Positions 45,683-55,034 are shown, counted from the first letter of the stretch. The stretch: 64,000 nt of DNA from Deltaproteobacteria bacterium (GCA_029261875.1 JAJDAL010000046.1:1-64000), one strand, 5' to 3'. Notes: generated from the sequence alone by a model not told the origin. Numbers and translations are program-made.

Positions 45683-47134
45683 CTAAAAGGCGGCTACGTG
45701 GTCGCAAGCGTTGGCGTCGCCCAGCTCGCATCCCCGGCGAAAGAACCCCTGGGCGCGGTTCGCGTCCGGTTCGACGCCCGAGCCATCCCGAAACAGAATG
45801 CCCAGGTTGTTGCACCCGCCACCGTCATCGTTGTCACAGGCGAATTCGTACAGAGCGCGGGCGCGATCGAGATCCGCTTCGACCCCGAGGCCGTTGCGAT
45901 AGAGGTAGCCGAGGTTTCGACACGCGTGGGCGCTCCCCAGATCGCAGGCCCGCGTGTACAGAGCCGCCCCCCGCACGCTGTCCTGCGGGACCCCGTCCCC
46001 GGTGCGGTAGATGTATCCCAGGTTGAGACAACGCTTCGCGTCGCCCGCCGCGCATTCGGCTTCCCAGCGTTCGAAGCTCCCGCGCCGCAGTTCGACGAGC
46101 TGCGTCGCGCCGGAAACCGCCAGAACGGCGAGCCCCAGCGCCGACCATTTGAGTGCGTTCCCAAGGCCTCCGTTCGGTGCCGCAGAATGCAATCCGGTCG
46201 GGACGAGGCGGGGATCGATGGACGGCAGGGTCGGGGCACTCGCGGTGACGCCAACGCTCACGCGTTTCCCGCGCGCGGGATACAGTCCCTTGCCCGCCAT
46301 GCGCGCCGTATGAAGGGCATCGATCGCGTGGAAGATCCCCATGAAGAGGGGAAAGAGGACGGCGGCCTCGGCGAACCCGATCTCCGTTTCCGGGTCGAGG
46401 GCTCCGAGAATCAAGCTGAGCCAGACGAGCCCCACGCCCAATAGTTCGAGACAACCCATCACGCGGTGGCCGAGGTACAGATCCCCGAGACCCGGCAGCA
46501 TGAACGACAGCAGTGCCGCGCGTCGGGTCGTCTTGAACACCTGGCCACAGCGCGGACAGAAACCCGGGCGCCCCACCTGGGGCGCAAAACAATCGGTGCA
46601 GAGATCTTCTTTGCCCTGGGGCCCCGTCGCTCGAGCGCCCTGCCCCTCGAGCCATGTAGCTACGGATTGGCGATCCTTGCTGGGGATCCCCGTCCAAGTC
46701 GTCCCCCGACCATTGGCGAACCACAAACGGATCGAACCGCCGAAACGGCAACGCGCTTTTCGAACCGCGCTGTAGCGCACCTGGAAGCGCAGATGTCGCA
46801 GACGCGACGTGCCGCGGCAATCGAACATCAACACGCGACGGTCGGTGAAGATCAGGGCTCTTCGATTGAACCAGGTCATCCAAAGGCCCATGAAGACCAT
46901 GTCCCAGGACGAATGTTCGATCCCCCATGTGACGAATCGAACCGTCTCGCCGGGATCGAGTGCGCGCTCGAGTTCCGGATCGACCTGGCGCAGGAGTGCC
47001 AGTTTGGATTTTCGAGCGCGGCGACTCTGCGAACCCGCATCGCGGAAGATCTCGTCGAAGCGATAGCGCGAGCTGGCATCCGACAGCTGGGAAAGATCCG
47101 CGCTGTGCGGAGCCAAGTCGAGAAGCACGTCCAT
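45683..47134 (-). CDS. Membrane protein with PH-like domain, zinc ribbon and Sel1 repeats
   Basis: A 483-aa protein with an unusual layout. Residues about 55-165 resemble a bacterial PH-like domain (LIFTDRRVLMFDCRG; RFGGSIRLWFANGRG). A four-cysteine zinc ribbon (CTDCFAPQ ... CPRCGQVF) follows near 185, then hydrophobic helices (LPGLGDLYLGHRVMG; LGVGLVWLSLILGAL), and from about 365 three Cys-containing Sel1-like repeats (CLNLGYIYRTGDGVPQDSVR). The repeats probably face the periplasm. Function unknown. Confidence 0.78.
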   Translation of the reverse strand: MDVLLDLAPHSADLSQLSDASSRYRFDEIFRDAGSQSRRARKSKLALLRQVDPELERALDPGETVRFVTWGIEHSSWDMVFMGLWMTWFNRRALIFTDRRVLMFDCRGTSRLRHLRFQVRYSAVRKARCRFGGSIRLWFANGRGTTWTGIPSKDRQSVATWLEGQGARATGPQGKEDLCTDCFAPQVGRPGFCPRCGQVFKTTRRAALLSFMLPGLGDLYLGHRVMGCLELLGVGLVWLSLILGALDPETEIGFAEAAVLFPLFMGIFHAIDALHTARMAGKGLYPARGKRVSVGVTASAPTLPSIDPRLVPTGLHSAAPNGGLGNALKWSALGLAVLAVSGATQLVELRRGSFERWEAECAAGDAKRCLNLGYIYRTGDGVPQDSVRGAALYTRACDLGSAHACRNLGYLYRNGLGVEADLDRARALYEFACDNDDGGGCNNLGILFRDGSGVEPDANRAQGFFRRGCELGDANACDHVAAF

Positions 47135-47265
47135 GGGGGGGCCCTTTCACGGTCTGGACCCCCGACGTATCGGAGCGAAGCAACGGCGGGTGAAGCACCC
47201 GTCGGTTCAATTGCCGAAGGACTGCGCCCCCGCTTCTCGGGCTTTGGGACTAGCCACCCCTCGTT

Positions 47266-47724
47266 CTAGTCATCGGTATCCTCGTCATCGCGAACGACGA
47301 GAACGCTACACGGCGCCGTGCGAACGATTCGCTCCGCGACGCTTCCGAGCACCAGGTGCTTCAATCCGGTGAGACCGCGGGTGCCGACCACGACCAGATC
47401 CGCCTCGGTCTTCAGTGCAATCTGAGCAACGCCCTCGGCGGCCGTCGAATAGATGAGATGCGATTCCACATCGATTCCGTCCGTTTGGATTTTCTCCGCT
47501 ACCGCCTCGAGCTTCTTGGCCGCAGCGTCGCGGATCTCGAGATTCAAGTTGGTCGGAATCGAAACGCCGTACATCGCCTCGGCGAGGACGGCCGACCCGT
47601 AGACGTGCACCAGATGCAGCTTTGCCCCGAACTGCTTCGCGAGCGCCGCACCTCGCTCGATGGCCCGATCCGAGTGTTCCGAGAAATCCACCGCCACCGC
47701 GATGTTCTGAAAACGCATGATCAT
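47266..47724 (-). CDS. UspA family universal stress protein
   Basis: A 152-aa protein with the UspA fold: an N-terminal strand and helix (NIAVAVDFSEHSDRAIERGA) and the ATP-binding C-terminal motif VVVGTRGLTGLKHLVLGSVA with GSVAERIVRTAPCSVLVV. It is predicted to bind ATP and act in stress or starvation. It overlaps the end of a CBS gene by 4 nt and is the last of an operon of three CBS proteins plus UspA. Confidence 0.92.
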   Translation of the reverse strand: MIMRFQNIAVAVDFSEHSDRAIERGAALAKQFGAKLHLVHVYGSAVLAEAMYGVSIPTNLNLEIRDAAAKKLEAVAEKIQTDGIDVESHLIYSTAAEGVAQIALKTEADLVVVGTRGLTGLKHLVLGSVAERIVRTAPCSVLVVRDDEDTDD

Positions 47725-48149
47725 TCTCCTTTTGTTCTCTCGCGTTCTGCGACGTAGCGTACGAAATCGGCTTCCGTGAGAATCCCGACGGGCTTATTGC
47801 CCTCCACTGCCACCAGACAACCGATCTTCTGCTTGAACATACGATGGGCTGCGTCTGCGAGATCCGAATCGGCGTCGACGGTTTCGACCTGGGTCGTCAT
47901 CACGTCTTTGATCACGAGGTTCGACATGATCTTGTCCTGGGCCACGGATCCGTATCCCAGCGCGCGAGCCAGGGCGCTGCGAAACAGATCACGCTGACTC
48001 ACGATCCCCACCAGCTCGCCATCTTCATCGACGATCGGGAGGTGACGAATCCGACCGAGGTTCATGACGTCGTCGGCCAGGCGAAGTTCATCGTTCCGTT
48101 CCATTACCGAGACTTCTTGGGTCATCAGGTCACGTACACGCTTCGACAT
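47721..48149 (-). CDS. CBS-domain pair protein
   Basis: A 142-aa protein consisting of two CBS domains (VRDLMTQEVSVMERNDELRL; NLVIKDVMTTQVETVDADSD), each ending with the usual LVGIVSQRDLF or PVGILTEADFV strand. CBS pairs bind adenosine nucleotides and often sense energy or ionic state. It overlaps uspA (ATGA), and the other two CBS proteins are encoded just upstream on the same strand. Confidence 0.9.
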   Translation of the reverse strand: MSKRVRDLMTQEVSVMERNDELRLADDVMNLGRIRHLPIVDEDGELVGIVSQRDLFRSALARALGYGSVAQDKIMSNLVIKDVMTTQVETVDADSDLADAAHRMFKQKIGCLVAVEGNKPVGILTEADFVRYVAERERTKGE

Positions 48150-48165
48150 CGTTATTTCCCTCGAC

Positions 48166-48681
48166 TCAATGCGTCACCCGTCCCAGTAGTGCGACCAAAT
48201 CAAAAGTGGAGATAATTCCGATCAATCGATCCCCGTCCACGACGAGCACGCGGTGAATCCGATTCTCTTGGAGTTGGCGCGCCACCTTTCCAATCGGGGC
48301 GGAAGCATCGACGCATACCGCGCGGTCGGTCATCACTTCGGAAACCGTTCGGCTGGCCAGGTGATCCTGAAAATCGTCGTCGCGCCCCGCAAAGTTGGGC
48401 ATCCGGTAGTCGAGGCTCGATTTGAAATAGTCCGGCGCACCGAGAATCGTGTCGTATTCGTCGGTTACCGCGCGCAACAAATCGCTGCTGGTGACCACTC
48501 CCGCCACTTGACCCAGATCGTCGACGACCGGGCAACCGCCGATTTCCTCCTCGACGAAGAGTCGATGCGCTGCCAGCAAGGGGGTTTCGGGGGAAACCGA
48601 GACCACAGACGGTTGCATGATTTCGCGTGCCGTGAGATCCGGCCCCTCACCATCCTGTGAAAATGTGATAACTCGCCCCAC
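48166..48681 (-). CDS. CBS-domain protein with an inserted segment
   Basis: A 171-aa protein of two CBS domains (LTAREIMQPSVVSVSPETPL; VSEVMTDRAVCVDASAPIGK) separated by an insert of about 30 residues (DEYDTILGAPDYFKSSLDYR and MPNF). Nucleotide binding is likely. I prefer the GTG at 48681, which has AGGGGGT 7 nt upstream; a TTG at 48702 is also in frame but lacks a ribosome site. Confidence 0.82.
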   Translation of the reverse strand: MGRVITFSQDGEGPDLTAREIMQPSVVSVSPETPLLAAHRLFVEEEIGGCPVVDDLGQVAGVVTSSDLLRAVTDEYDTILGAPDYFKSSLDYRMPNFAGRDDDFQDHLASRTVSEVMTDRAVCVDASAPIGKVARQLQENRIHRVLVVDGDRLIGIISTFDLVALLGRVTH

Positions 48682-48875
48682 TTTTCGACCCCCTTGCGAC
48701 AATACGACTCTGCGAATCCCTGCCTATCGACGGCTGCCTCGGTATCGGCCGCCGAATCGCCTTTGCTGATTGGGTTTTGCAGAACTCGTGCCCATCTCGA
48801 TCGGTGGCACAACGCTTGCGCTGTTCGGAGACGAGGAGAATCAAGGAAGCCCTCTCGGGACCGACCGACTGGGCT

Positions 48876-49346
48876 TCAATTCGCGGCGGACCCGGAATCT
48901 TCCCGATCCTTCGCGACGGGTTCGCCTCGGGATGCACGTTCGAGCGCTGCGAGAATGTCTTCGCGGGCAACGATGCCCACCACGCGATCCCATTCCACCA
49001 CCGGAAAACTCTTACAGCCGTTGTCCACCATTTTTTCCAGCACGCGCGTCAAGTGCTCCGTGGGCTCGACGCTTTGGGCAACTCGACTCATCACGGTTTC
49101 GACGTTTCGCTCCATGATTTCTTCGTAGCGCGGGAATAGGCTTTCGTCCGTGAAGCGGAACGCTTTCAAGAGATCGAGCTTCGTCATCACGCCCAGAAGC
49201 CGCTGGTCCTCGTCGACCACCGGGACGCCGTTGAAGTCATGGCGTTCGAAAAGAGACGCAACGGCTCGCAGCGTAGTCGACGGAGAAACCGCAATCGGGG
49301 ATTTCGTCATCACGTCGCCGACGAGGTAATCGAGAAATTCGTACAT
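48876..49346 (-). CDS. CBS-domain pair protein
   Basis: A 156-aa protein with two CBS domains (VGDVMTKSPIAVSPSTTLRA; VETVMSRVAQSVEPTEHLTR) and a short acidic C-terminal tail. ATG 49346 has GGGAG upstream; the frame continues further 5' without support. It is the first gene of the CBS-CBS-CBS-UspA series, with a 194-nt gap to the next member that may contain a separate promoter. Confidence 0.85.
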   Translation of the reverse strand: MYEFLDYLVGDVMTKSPIAVSPSTTLRAVASLFERHDFNGVPVVDEDQRLLGVMTKLDLLKAFRFTDESLFPRYEEIMERNVETVMSRVAQSVEPTEHLTRVLEKMVDNGCKSFPVVEWDRVVGIVAREDILAALERASRGEPVAKDREDSGSAAN

Positions 49347-49552
49347 CGTTGAGTCACTCCCGACCGAATGGGTGCAATGCCTGTGCCGGGCGATGAGCCT
49401 GCGAGGCTCGGCACCGTCTGCCGCCACTCGACATCCTGCCTCAGAGTAAGTCCCGGGTTGCGACAGGTTGGCTCACGGCCCGCCCTCCCCTTGCGTGAGT
49501 TTCGGGTTCACTGGGCATGCAAGCTGCAGGGTTCTGCTCGAGAGGAGTCGTC

Positions 49553-49657
49553 ATGGCGAAGGCTTGGAAAGGCGAAGAGTTGGCGCGCAACGTTTTCTAC
49601 CTGTGCATCGCGGGAGTCGCGATCGAAATTGGGGTCATGGTTTTGATCGGTTTCTGA
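49553..49657 (+). CDS. 34-aa single-helix membrane peptide
   Basis: A very short gene: ATG 49553, TGA 49655-49657, with GAGGAG 6 nt upstream of the ATG. The predicted peptide has a charged N-terminus (AKAWKGEELARN) and one hydrophobic helix (VFYLCIAGVAIEIGVMVLIG). It overlaps the 3' end of the convergent FG-GAP gene by 23 nt. Function unknown; support is the ribosome site plus amphipathic-to-hydrophobic layout. Confidence 0.45.
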   Translation: MAKAWKGEELARNVFYLCIAGVAIEIGVMVLIGF

Positions 49658-51293
49658 GGCGGGCGAGGGCCAACATCCCACCGGCGAGGAAGAGTCCGAA
49701 CGCCGGCGCGCTGCCCCAGTGCCCCAACATCGGCACGACAGCGCCCGCCTGTTGCAACGTGATCGAGCGCCGCGTTGCGACGTCGTGATAGAGGGCCTCC
49801 TCTTGGTTCGGCCATACGACGCGCAACAGATCCACGCGATCGGCCGATCCCAGACCGAAATGCGCCAGCGATGGATCCGACGATTCGAAGTTGCTCCCGG
49901 CCCGAATCTCTCGCACTTGGGTCGATGCCCCGACGGTTGCATAGACGCGGGCGCCGATGGCTTGGCTGTTCGCCCCCTCCCCACGGAGCCGCACGGATAG
50001 GTAGCTTCCCGCATTGCCGCCGTCGTTCCGGAACAGGCGGGACGGACCGTCGTTGTTTGCGATGAAGATGTCCGCGTCCCCGTCCCGGTCGTAGTCGAAG
50101 CAGACGACGCCGCGCCCCTGTCCGGTATCGGCTACGCCGAGTGCCGCAGCCTGCTCGAGAAACGTTCCATCGGGTTGCTGTACGAACAACCGCGCCGGGT
50201 CGTCGTGAAATTCGCTCGCCAGGGCCAGGCCGAAACCATTGACGTGGAATACGTCCAGACGACCGTCGTTGTTGAAATCCGCAGCGCAGGCCCCCCAACC
50301 CCAATATCCCTGACGGAGTCCCGCCACCTCCGTCGCGTCTGCGAAATTGCCGCCGCCCAGATTTTCGTAGTAGCGATTTCCCGTGACGCCCCAGTTCGCT
50401 TCGGGAATTCCGTTGGGATCCCAGATGCTGGTCACGAACCAATCGAAGTCGAGATCGTTGTCGAGATCCGCGACCACGGCCCCCATTCCGTTTTCATCGG
50501 TGATATCCGGATCCGCACTCGGGAAAAATCCGCCGGATCCATCGTTGAAGAAGAGCTCACTCGTCCCAAAATCCGAAGCGACGAGCAGGTCGAGGCGCCC
50601 ATTGCCCGTGATGTCACTGAAGATCGGGGTGAAGGAATAGATCTCGAGCGCATCGACGCCAGCGTCTTCGCTGATGTCGCTGAAGTGACCGTCGCCGTCG
50701 TTGTCCCACAGCGTGAGCCGCTTTTCGAGCCAATGGGTTGCGGCCATCTCCAGCACACCATCCGCGTCGAAATCCGCGAGGGCCACGGAGAGCTGCGGCA
50801 TTCCGTGGTCGAGTCCCGCGGCGGCGGAGACGTTCTCGAAGGTACCGTCGTGCCGGTTGCGGTAGACGACCGGCGCGGAGCCCTCGACCCCACCCACGAC
50901 GATGTCCAACCACACGTCCCCGTCGATATCCGCGAACACCGGACCGGCTCCGAAGACGGGGTGCGTGGCTACGCCGGCTTGGAGGCCGCGCTCTTCGAAG
51001 GTTCCGTCGTGGAGATTGCGAAAGAGAAGGTTGGGGTTCAGGTCGCCACCGACCACGTACAGATCCAACCAACCGTCTCGATCGTAGTCTCCCGCCGCCA
51101 CGCCGCCCGCGATACCGCGCCATTGGCGGGCGATGTCATCGTTTCCCGGATCCGTCCAGGCATGGGTGAAGTCGACGCCCGCGTCCTCGGTGACGTCCAC
51201 GAACGTCCATTCGGCGTGAGCGGGCAGCGCGAAGGTAGCTGGAGCGAGGGCGGCCCATGCCACCCATGCTCCAGCGAGCTTCCGCATTGCCAT
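49635..51293 (-). CDS. Secreted FG-GAP/ASPIC protein with IPTL-like C-terminal sorting signal
   Basis: A 552-aa surface protein. Signal peptide: WVAWAALAPATFALPAHA. Repeated calcium-binding FG-GAP blades (DYDRDGWLDLYV, DIDGDVWLDIVV, DLDNDLDFDWFV, DYDRDGDADIFI) form a beta-propeller, then an ASPIC/UnbV domain (IGARVYATVGASTQVREIRA). The C-terminus has VPMLGHWG at 520-527, a hydrophobic helix (APAFGLFLAGGMLALA) and a basic end (RLRNRSKP), the plan of IPTL/PEP-CTERM sorting signals. It is 12 nt downstream of the DUF4215 gene. Confidence 0.88.
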   Translation of the reverse strand: MAMRKLAGAWVAWAALAPATFALPAHAEWTFVDVTEDAGVDFTHAWTDPGNDDIARQWRGIAGGVAAGDYDRDGWLDLYVVGGDLNPNLLFRNLHDGTFEERGLQAGVATHPVFGAGPVFADIDGDVWLDIVVGGVEGSAPVVYRNRHDGTFENVSAAAGLDHGMPQLSVALADFDADGVLEMAATHWLEKRLTLWDNDGDGHFSDISEDAGVDALEIYSFTPIFSDITGNGRLDLLVASDFGTSELFFNDGSGGFFPSADPDITDENGMGAVVADLDNDLDFDWFVTSIWDPNGIPEANWGVTGNRYYENLGGGNFADATEVAGLRQGYWGWGACAADFNNDGRLDVFHVNGFGLALASEFHDDPARLFVQQPDGTFLEQAAALGVADTGQGRGVVCFDYDRDGDADIFIANNDGPSRLFRNDGGNAGSYLSVRLRGEGANSQAIGARVYATVGASTQVREIRAGSNFESSDPSLAHFGLGSADRVDLLRVVWPNQEEALYHDVATRRSITLQQAGAVVPMLGHWGSAPAFGLFLAGGMLALARLRNRSKP

Positions 51294-51305
51294 GCGCGCG
51301 GGCCG

Positions 51306-54300
51306 CTAAGGGGCCGGGGTCAGATCCGCGAACAGCGACATGAAATCGCCGTTGCGCGAGACTTCGAGGCCGTCGAGCTGCAATCCCAAAAAGGACGGCA
51401 ACGGGAACGTCGACAGCGACGAGGCCAGATCCGGCAACAGGAGCGAGACCAGGGGCGGCAAGACCGACGTCTCGAGCACCGCTTCGTTGGCCCCGATCGG
51501 GTTCACGAGAATCGCCACCGAGATATCGCCCGCCAGCGGCTCGGACAACACGAACTCGATGGCATCGCCGGCGGGAGCGAAATCGAGTTCCAAGCCCATG
51601 CGCGCGTCGAACGCACCGGTGAGAGTCACGAACTCGCTGCCGTCGTCCAACACCACGTCCGCGATCACTTGCGCGATCTTGAGTTCCGCGATCTCGGCCG
51701 AGGGACCGAACTCACCGGTTACGATCGGCGCCAAGGTCGGCCGGATATCGATTCGCACGGGCGTTCCCGGCGGAAACGACAGGTACGGCGGAATCAACAG
51801 CCCCAGCACCGTCGTGGTCAACGGTACCGGCCCACCGCCCAGATCCAGCTCCGAAATGCTCGACACCAACAAACCGCATTCGGTCTGCGCCCGCAGCAAT
51901 TGGTTGAACCCGTCCGTCGAAATGCACAGCCCCAATCCGTACGGTGTTCCACCGACGGGTGTGGTGGGACCGAACGGGGGGAAGGCCTCGTTGACCGCGA
52001 AACTCGCCAGAAGATCCGGCGCACCGACGGGCGGCAAACACTGACCGGGTCCGGCCCCGACTTCTACCGTGAAGCGCGAGTCCGCATCCAGTGTGATTCC
52101 ATCGTTGTCCTCGATCACGTCGAAGAGCGGGGTTTCGAGCATCACGCCGAGACTTTCTCCGATGGGTCCAGAGATCGAGATACCCGCCAACGCGACTTCG
52201 ATCGCATCGGCGATCGGACTGTCCGCAGGGCCTCCGCCGTCGGGATCATCCAGGAAGTCCTTCATGGCATTGATGGTCAGATTCTCCACGTTCGGCAGGA
52301 ACGCCTGGATGATGTCGCCGATGATGGGAACGTCACAGATTCCGCCAAAGCTCGTATTGAAACCCGCGAAACTCACACCGAGCGGACCCACCTGGTTCAC
52401 GTCGATCGAAGAGGGATCGCCCGGATCCGGTTGCAGGGCGTAGTCCCCATCGAAGAATGCCGCGGACGCCGTGATCCCGATGTCGCAACTCGGGACCAGG
52501 CCGGTTCCATCGAGCCGCACGTTGACCGCGATATCGGTCACGGTGATGAATCCGGCCACGAAATTGACCATCGAATCCATCGTCAAACCGAAGCTCGAGA
52601 TCGAAGGCGGCGGATTCTTGATCTTTACCGTGGCGCGCCCGAGACAACCCACGAACCCGCCATCGATGAAGCACTCGTTGTTGATCAGCACCGTACCGAC
52701 GGGTAGAAGGGCCGCCAGGTCGAGACCCCCGCCGGCCAACTGCGCGACCAACGGTTCGACCGCATCGAGACCGCTGTCGTTGAAGCGCAGCGCCACGCTC
52801 TCGATCGACAGATCGCCGTCGTTCACCGAGTCGCCCGATATCACCACGATCCGATCGTGGGCCGTGGCCCCGTTGCTCGTATCCGTCACCGTTGCGCGGA
52901 ACGGATTGAAGATATCGAGCGCGCTCAAGTTCACGTTGGTGGAGAACGTCTGATTCGGTTGCACCACCACGGGAACACCATTGATGGTCAGCGACGCCTG
53001 AGCGGCCGGCAGCTCCGTGATGTGTCCGTCGAGTTGCACGGAACCCGCCTGGGTGAAGGACCCGTGAGCGGGCGAATCGATCACGACCGTGAACGCGTTA
53101 CAGGAGCTGGGTTCGCCGCTGCAGACGAAACCGGGTTCGACGCCGCAGGTGCTGCTGCACCCGTCGCCATCCGATATTCCATTGTCGTCGCAGGCTTCCG
53201 CCCCGCGCACCAGACCGTCGCCGCAGATCGGATCACAGCTGCTGGGTTCGCCCGAGCACGTGTATCCGATCTCCGTCTGACACGTAGCGCTGCAACCGTC
53301 GCCACTCGACGTACCGCTGTCGTCGCAGGTTTCGCCCTGCACCACCAAGCCATCGCCGCAGATGTTCGAGCAGCTGGTGGGCTCGCCCGAACAGGTGAAG
53401 CCCGGTTCGAATTGGCAGGTAGCGCTGCAACCGTCGCCGCTCGCAGTGCCCGAATCGTCGCATTGTTCGCCGCCGACGATCTGTCCATCCCCGCAAACTT
53501 CGCTGCAGGTACTCGGCGAGCCCGTGCACTGATAGCCGCCTTCGATCTGACACGCAGCACTACAACCGTCGCCGCCCGTGGTCCCTCCGTCGTCGCAGGT
53601 TTCGAGGCCCGCCACCACGGAGTCGCCGCACACGGTGTTGCAGCTGCTGGGTTCGCCCGAGCACACGTAGCCGGGTTCGGTCTGACAGGTCGCGTCGCAA
53701 CCGTCGCCGCCGACGGTGCCGAAGTCATCGCACGTCTCGGTCCCGAGGATCACGCCGTCGCCGCAAATTCCGTCGCAGCTGCTCGGTTCGCCCGTGCACG
53801 CGAAACCCGGTTCGACCTGGCAGCTGCTGTCGCAGCCGTCGCCGTCCGCGGTGCCGGAATCGTCGCAGGTCTCGACGCCGGCCACGAAGCCGTCGCCGCA
53901 GGTTGTGACACAGGAGCTCGGCTCGCCGGTACACGCGTAACCGGATTCGACCTGACAACTGCTGTCACAGCCGTCGCCATCGACGGTGCCGAGGTCGTCG
54001 CAGGTTTCCGCACCGCGCACGAGGCCGTCTCCGCAATCCGCCGTGCACGAACCCGCTCCTTCGCCGAGACAGGTAAAGCCATCTTCCACCTGACAAAGCG
54101 CACTGCAGCCGTTGCCGTCCAGGGTGTCCCCGTCATCGCAAACTTCGATGCCCTCGACCACGCCATCGCCGCAGATCGCCGTCGTCGCACAGCTGAGGTT
54201 CGACAATCCGTCGTCGAACAGATCGCAGTCGCGCGACAGGCCGTCGACGGTGTTCCACAAATTGCAGACGGAGCAGCTCGCAGCCCGATCGAAACACGCC

Positions 54301-55034
54301 ACGACACTCGCGGTATCCGTCGCGCCACCGCAGCCCGGGAACACCAGGTCGAGCGGAAGGCCTTGATCGTCGCAGCGCCGTTGGACCTGGGTTTCGACCT
54401 TGTCGATGCACAAGCGCGCAATTTTGCCCTTGCTGTCCGGTTGTCCCGCAGCGCCCACACCCAGGCACTGATCCGCCAGGGAAGCGGCATCGGTGATGGT
54501 CCCATCCTTGAGACCCTTCTTCTTGCATTTCACGAATTCGTTCAGGCGCGTATCCGCGCACTTGTTTACGGCTTTGACCACTTTCTGTTCGCAGCGCTCG
54601 CCGTCGGAATCGGTTTCGAGGTCGGTATTGAGGTTGGGGCCCGCGACCGCGTGCACGATGTCGACCTGGGTTTGAACCGCGCCGAACACGCCGAGGTTGA
54701 TGTCGCCGGCGCCGATGGGCGGGGCGGCAAGGCACACTTTCGCCGCGTTTTTCACGGAACGCTGGATCGTGCGATCGAGCCTTCCATTCGGGTCGTCCGT
54801 GAGACAGGCCTCTGCGGTTCCGGGCAAGAGCCCCTTGGCGAAGAAACGCAGGCAGGAATCGATCTCGCGGCCTTCGGCCTTCGCGATCTTCCGGGTTTCC
54901 TTGTTGATGGTGTCGATGCATTTGCGGTCGGCGCTGGAAACCTGCCCATGGGCGGGCGGTGCTGCGGCGGCAAAGGCAAAAAACGCGATCCCCATACTTA
55001 AGAGCGCGGATACGACGGGTGTTCGATTCCTCAA
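51306..55034 (-). CDS. Large secreted protein with eight DUF4215-type cysteine-rich repeats
   Basis: A 1242-aa secreted protein from TTG 55034, which has GGGGA upstream. Signal: LSMGIAFFAFAAAAPPAHG. After a helical Cys-containing region of about 220 residues come eight repeats of about 45 residues (CGDGxxxGxExCDD ... DGCSxxCQxE ... CxGEPSSC), with conserved cysteines. The C-terminal half is a large beta-rich region of low similarity. DUF4215 proteins are typical of myxobacteria-like genomes and are extracellular; the partner is unknown. It is co-transcribed with the FG-GAP gene. Confidence 0.85.
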   Translation of the reverse strand: MRNRTPVVSALLSMGIAFFAFAAAAPPAHGQVSSADRKCIDTINKETRKIAKAEGREIDSCLRFFAKGLLPGTAEACLTDDPNGRLDRTIQRSVKNAAKVCLAAPPIGAGDINLGVFGAVQTQVDIVHAVAGPNLNTDLETDSDGERCEQKVVKAVNKCADTRLNEFVKCKKKGLKDGTITDAASLADQCLGVGAAGQPDSKGKIARLCIDKVETQVQRRCDDQGLPLDLVFPGCGGATDTASVVACFDRAASCSVCNLWNTVDGLSRDCDLFDDGLSNLSCATTAICGDGVVEGIEVCDDGDTLDGNGCSALCQVEDGFTCLGEGAGSCTADCGDGLVRGAETCDDLGTVDGDGCDSSCQVESGYACTGEPSSCVTTCGDGFVAGVETCDDSGTADGDGCDSSCQVEPGFACTGEPSSCDGICGDGVILGTETCDDFGTVGGDGCDATCQTEPGYVCSGEPSSCNTVCGDSVVAGLETCDDGGTTGGDGCSAACQIEGGYQCTGSPSTCSEVCGDGQIVGGEQCDDSGTASGDGCSATCQFEPGFTCSGEPTSCSNICGDGLVVQGETCDDSGTSSGDGCSATCQTEIGYTCSGEPSSCDPICGDGLVRGAEACDDNGISDGDGCSSTCGVEPGFVCSGEPSSCNAFTVVIDSPAHGSFTQAGSVQLDGHITELPAAQASLTINGVPVVVQPNQTFSTNVNLSALDIFNPFRATVTDTSNGATAHDRIVVISGDSVNDGDLSIESVALRFNDSGLDAVEPLVAQLAGGGLDLAALLPVGTVLINNECFIDGGFVGCLGRATVKIKNPPPSISSFGLTMDSMVNFVAGFITVTDIAVNVRLDGTGLVPSCDIGITASAAFFDGDYALQPDPGDPSSIDVNQVGPLGVSFAGFNTSFGGICDVPIIGDIIQAFLPNVENLTINAMKDFLDDPDGGGPADSPIADAIEVALAGISISGPIGESLGVMLETPLFDVIEDNDGITLDADSRFTVEVGAGPGQCLPPVGAPDLLASFAVNEAFPPFGPTTPVGGTPYGLGLCISTDGFNQLLRAQTECGLLVSSISELDLGGGPVPLTTTVLGLLIPPYLSFPPGTPVRIDIRPTLAPIVTGEFGPSAEIAELKIAQVIADVVLDDGSEFVTLTGAFDARMGLELDFAPAGDAIEFVLSEPLAGDISVAILVNPIGANEAVLETSVLPPLVSLLLPDLASSLSTFPLPSFLGLQLDGLEVSRNGDFMSLFADLTPAP
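53098..54175. repeat. Eight tandem DUF4215 coding repeats
   Basis: About eight units of roughly 135 nt encode the cysteine-rich repeats. Units are similar but not identical, so this is an in-gene duplication series rather than a selfish repeat. The reading frame is unbroken. Confidence 0.8.

Noticed and set aside
53098..54175. CRISPR or minisatellite
   Set aside because: Each unit encodes a DUF4215 repeat in one continuous frame.
50175..55001. Long plus-strand open frames (843 and 714 codons) opposite the FG-GAP and DUF4215 genes
   Set aside because: They are antisense shadows of GC-rich repeat genes; their composition is low-complexity and no ribosome sites or domains are visible.
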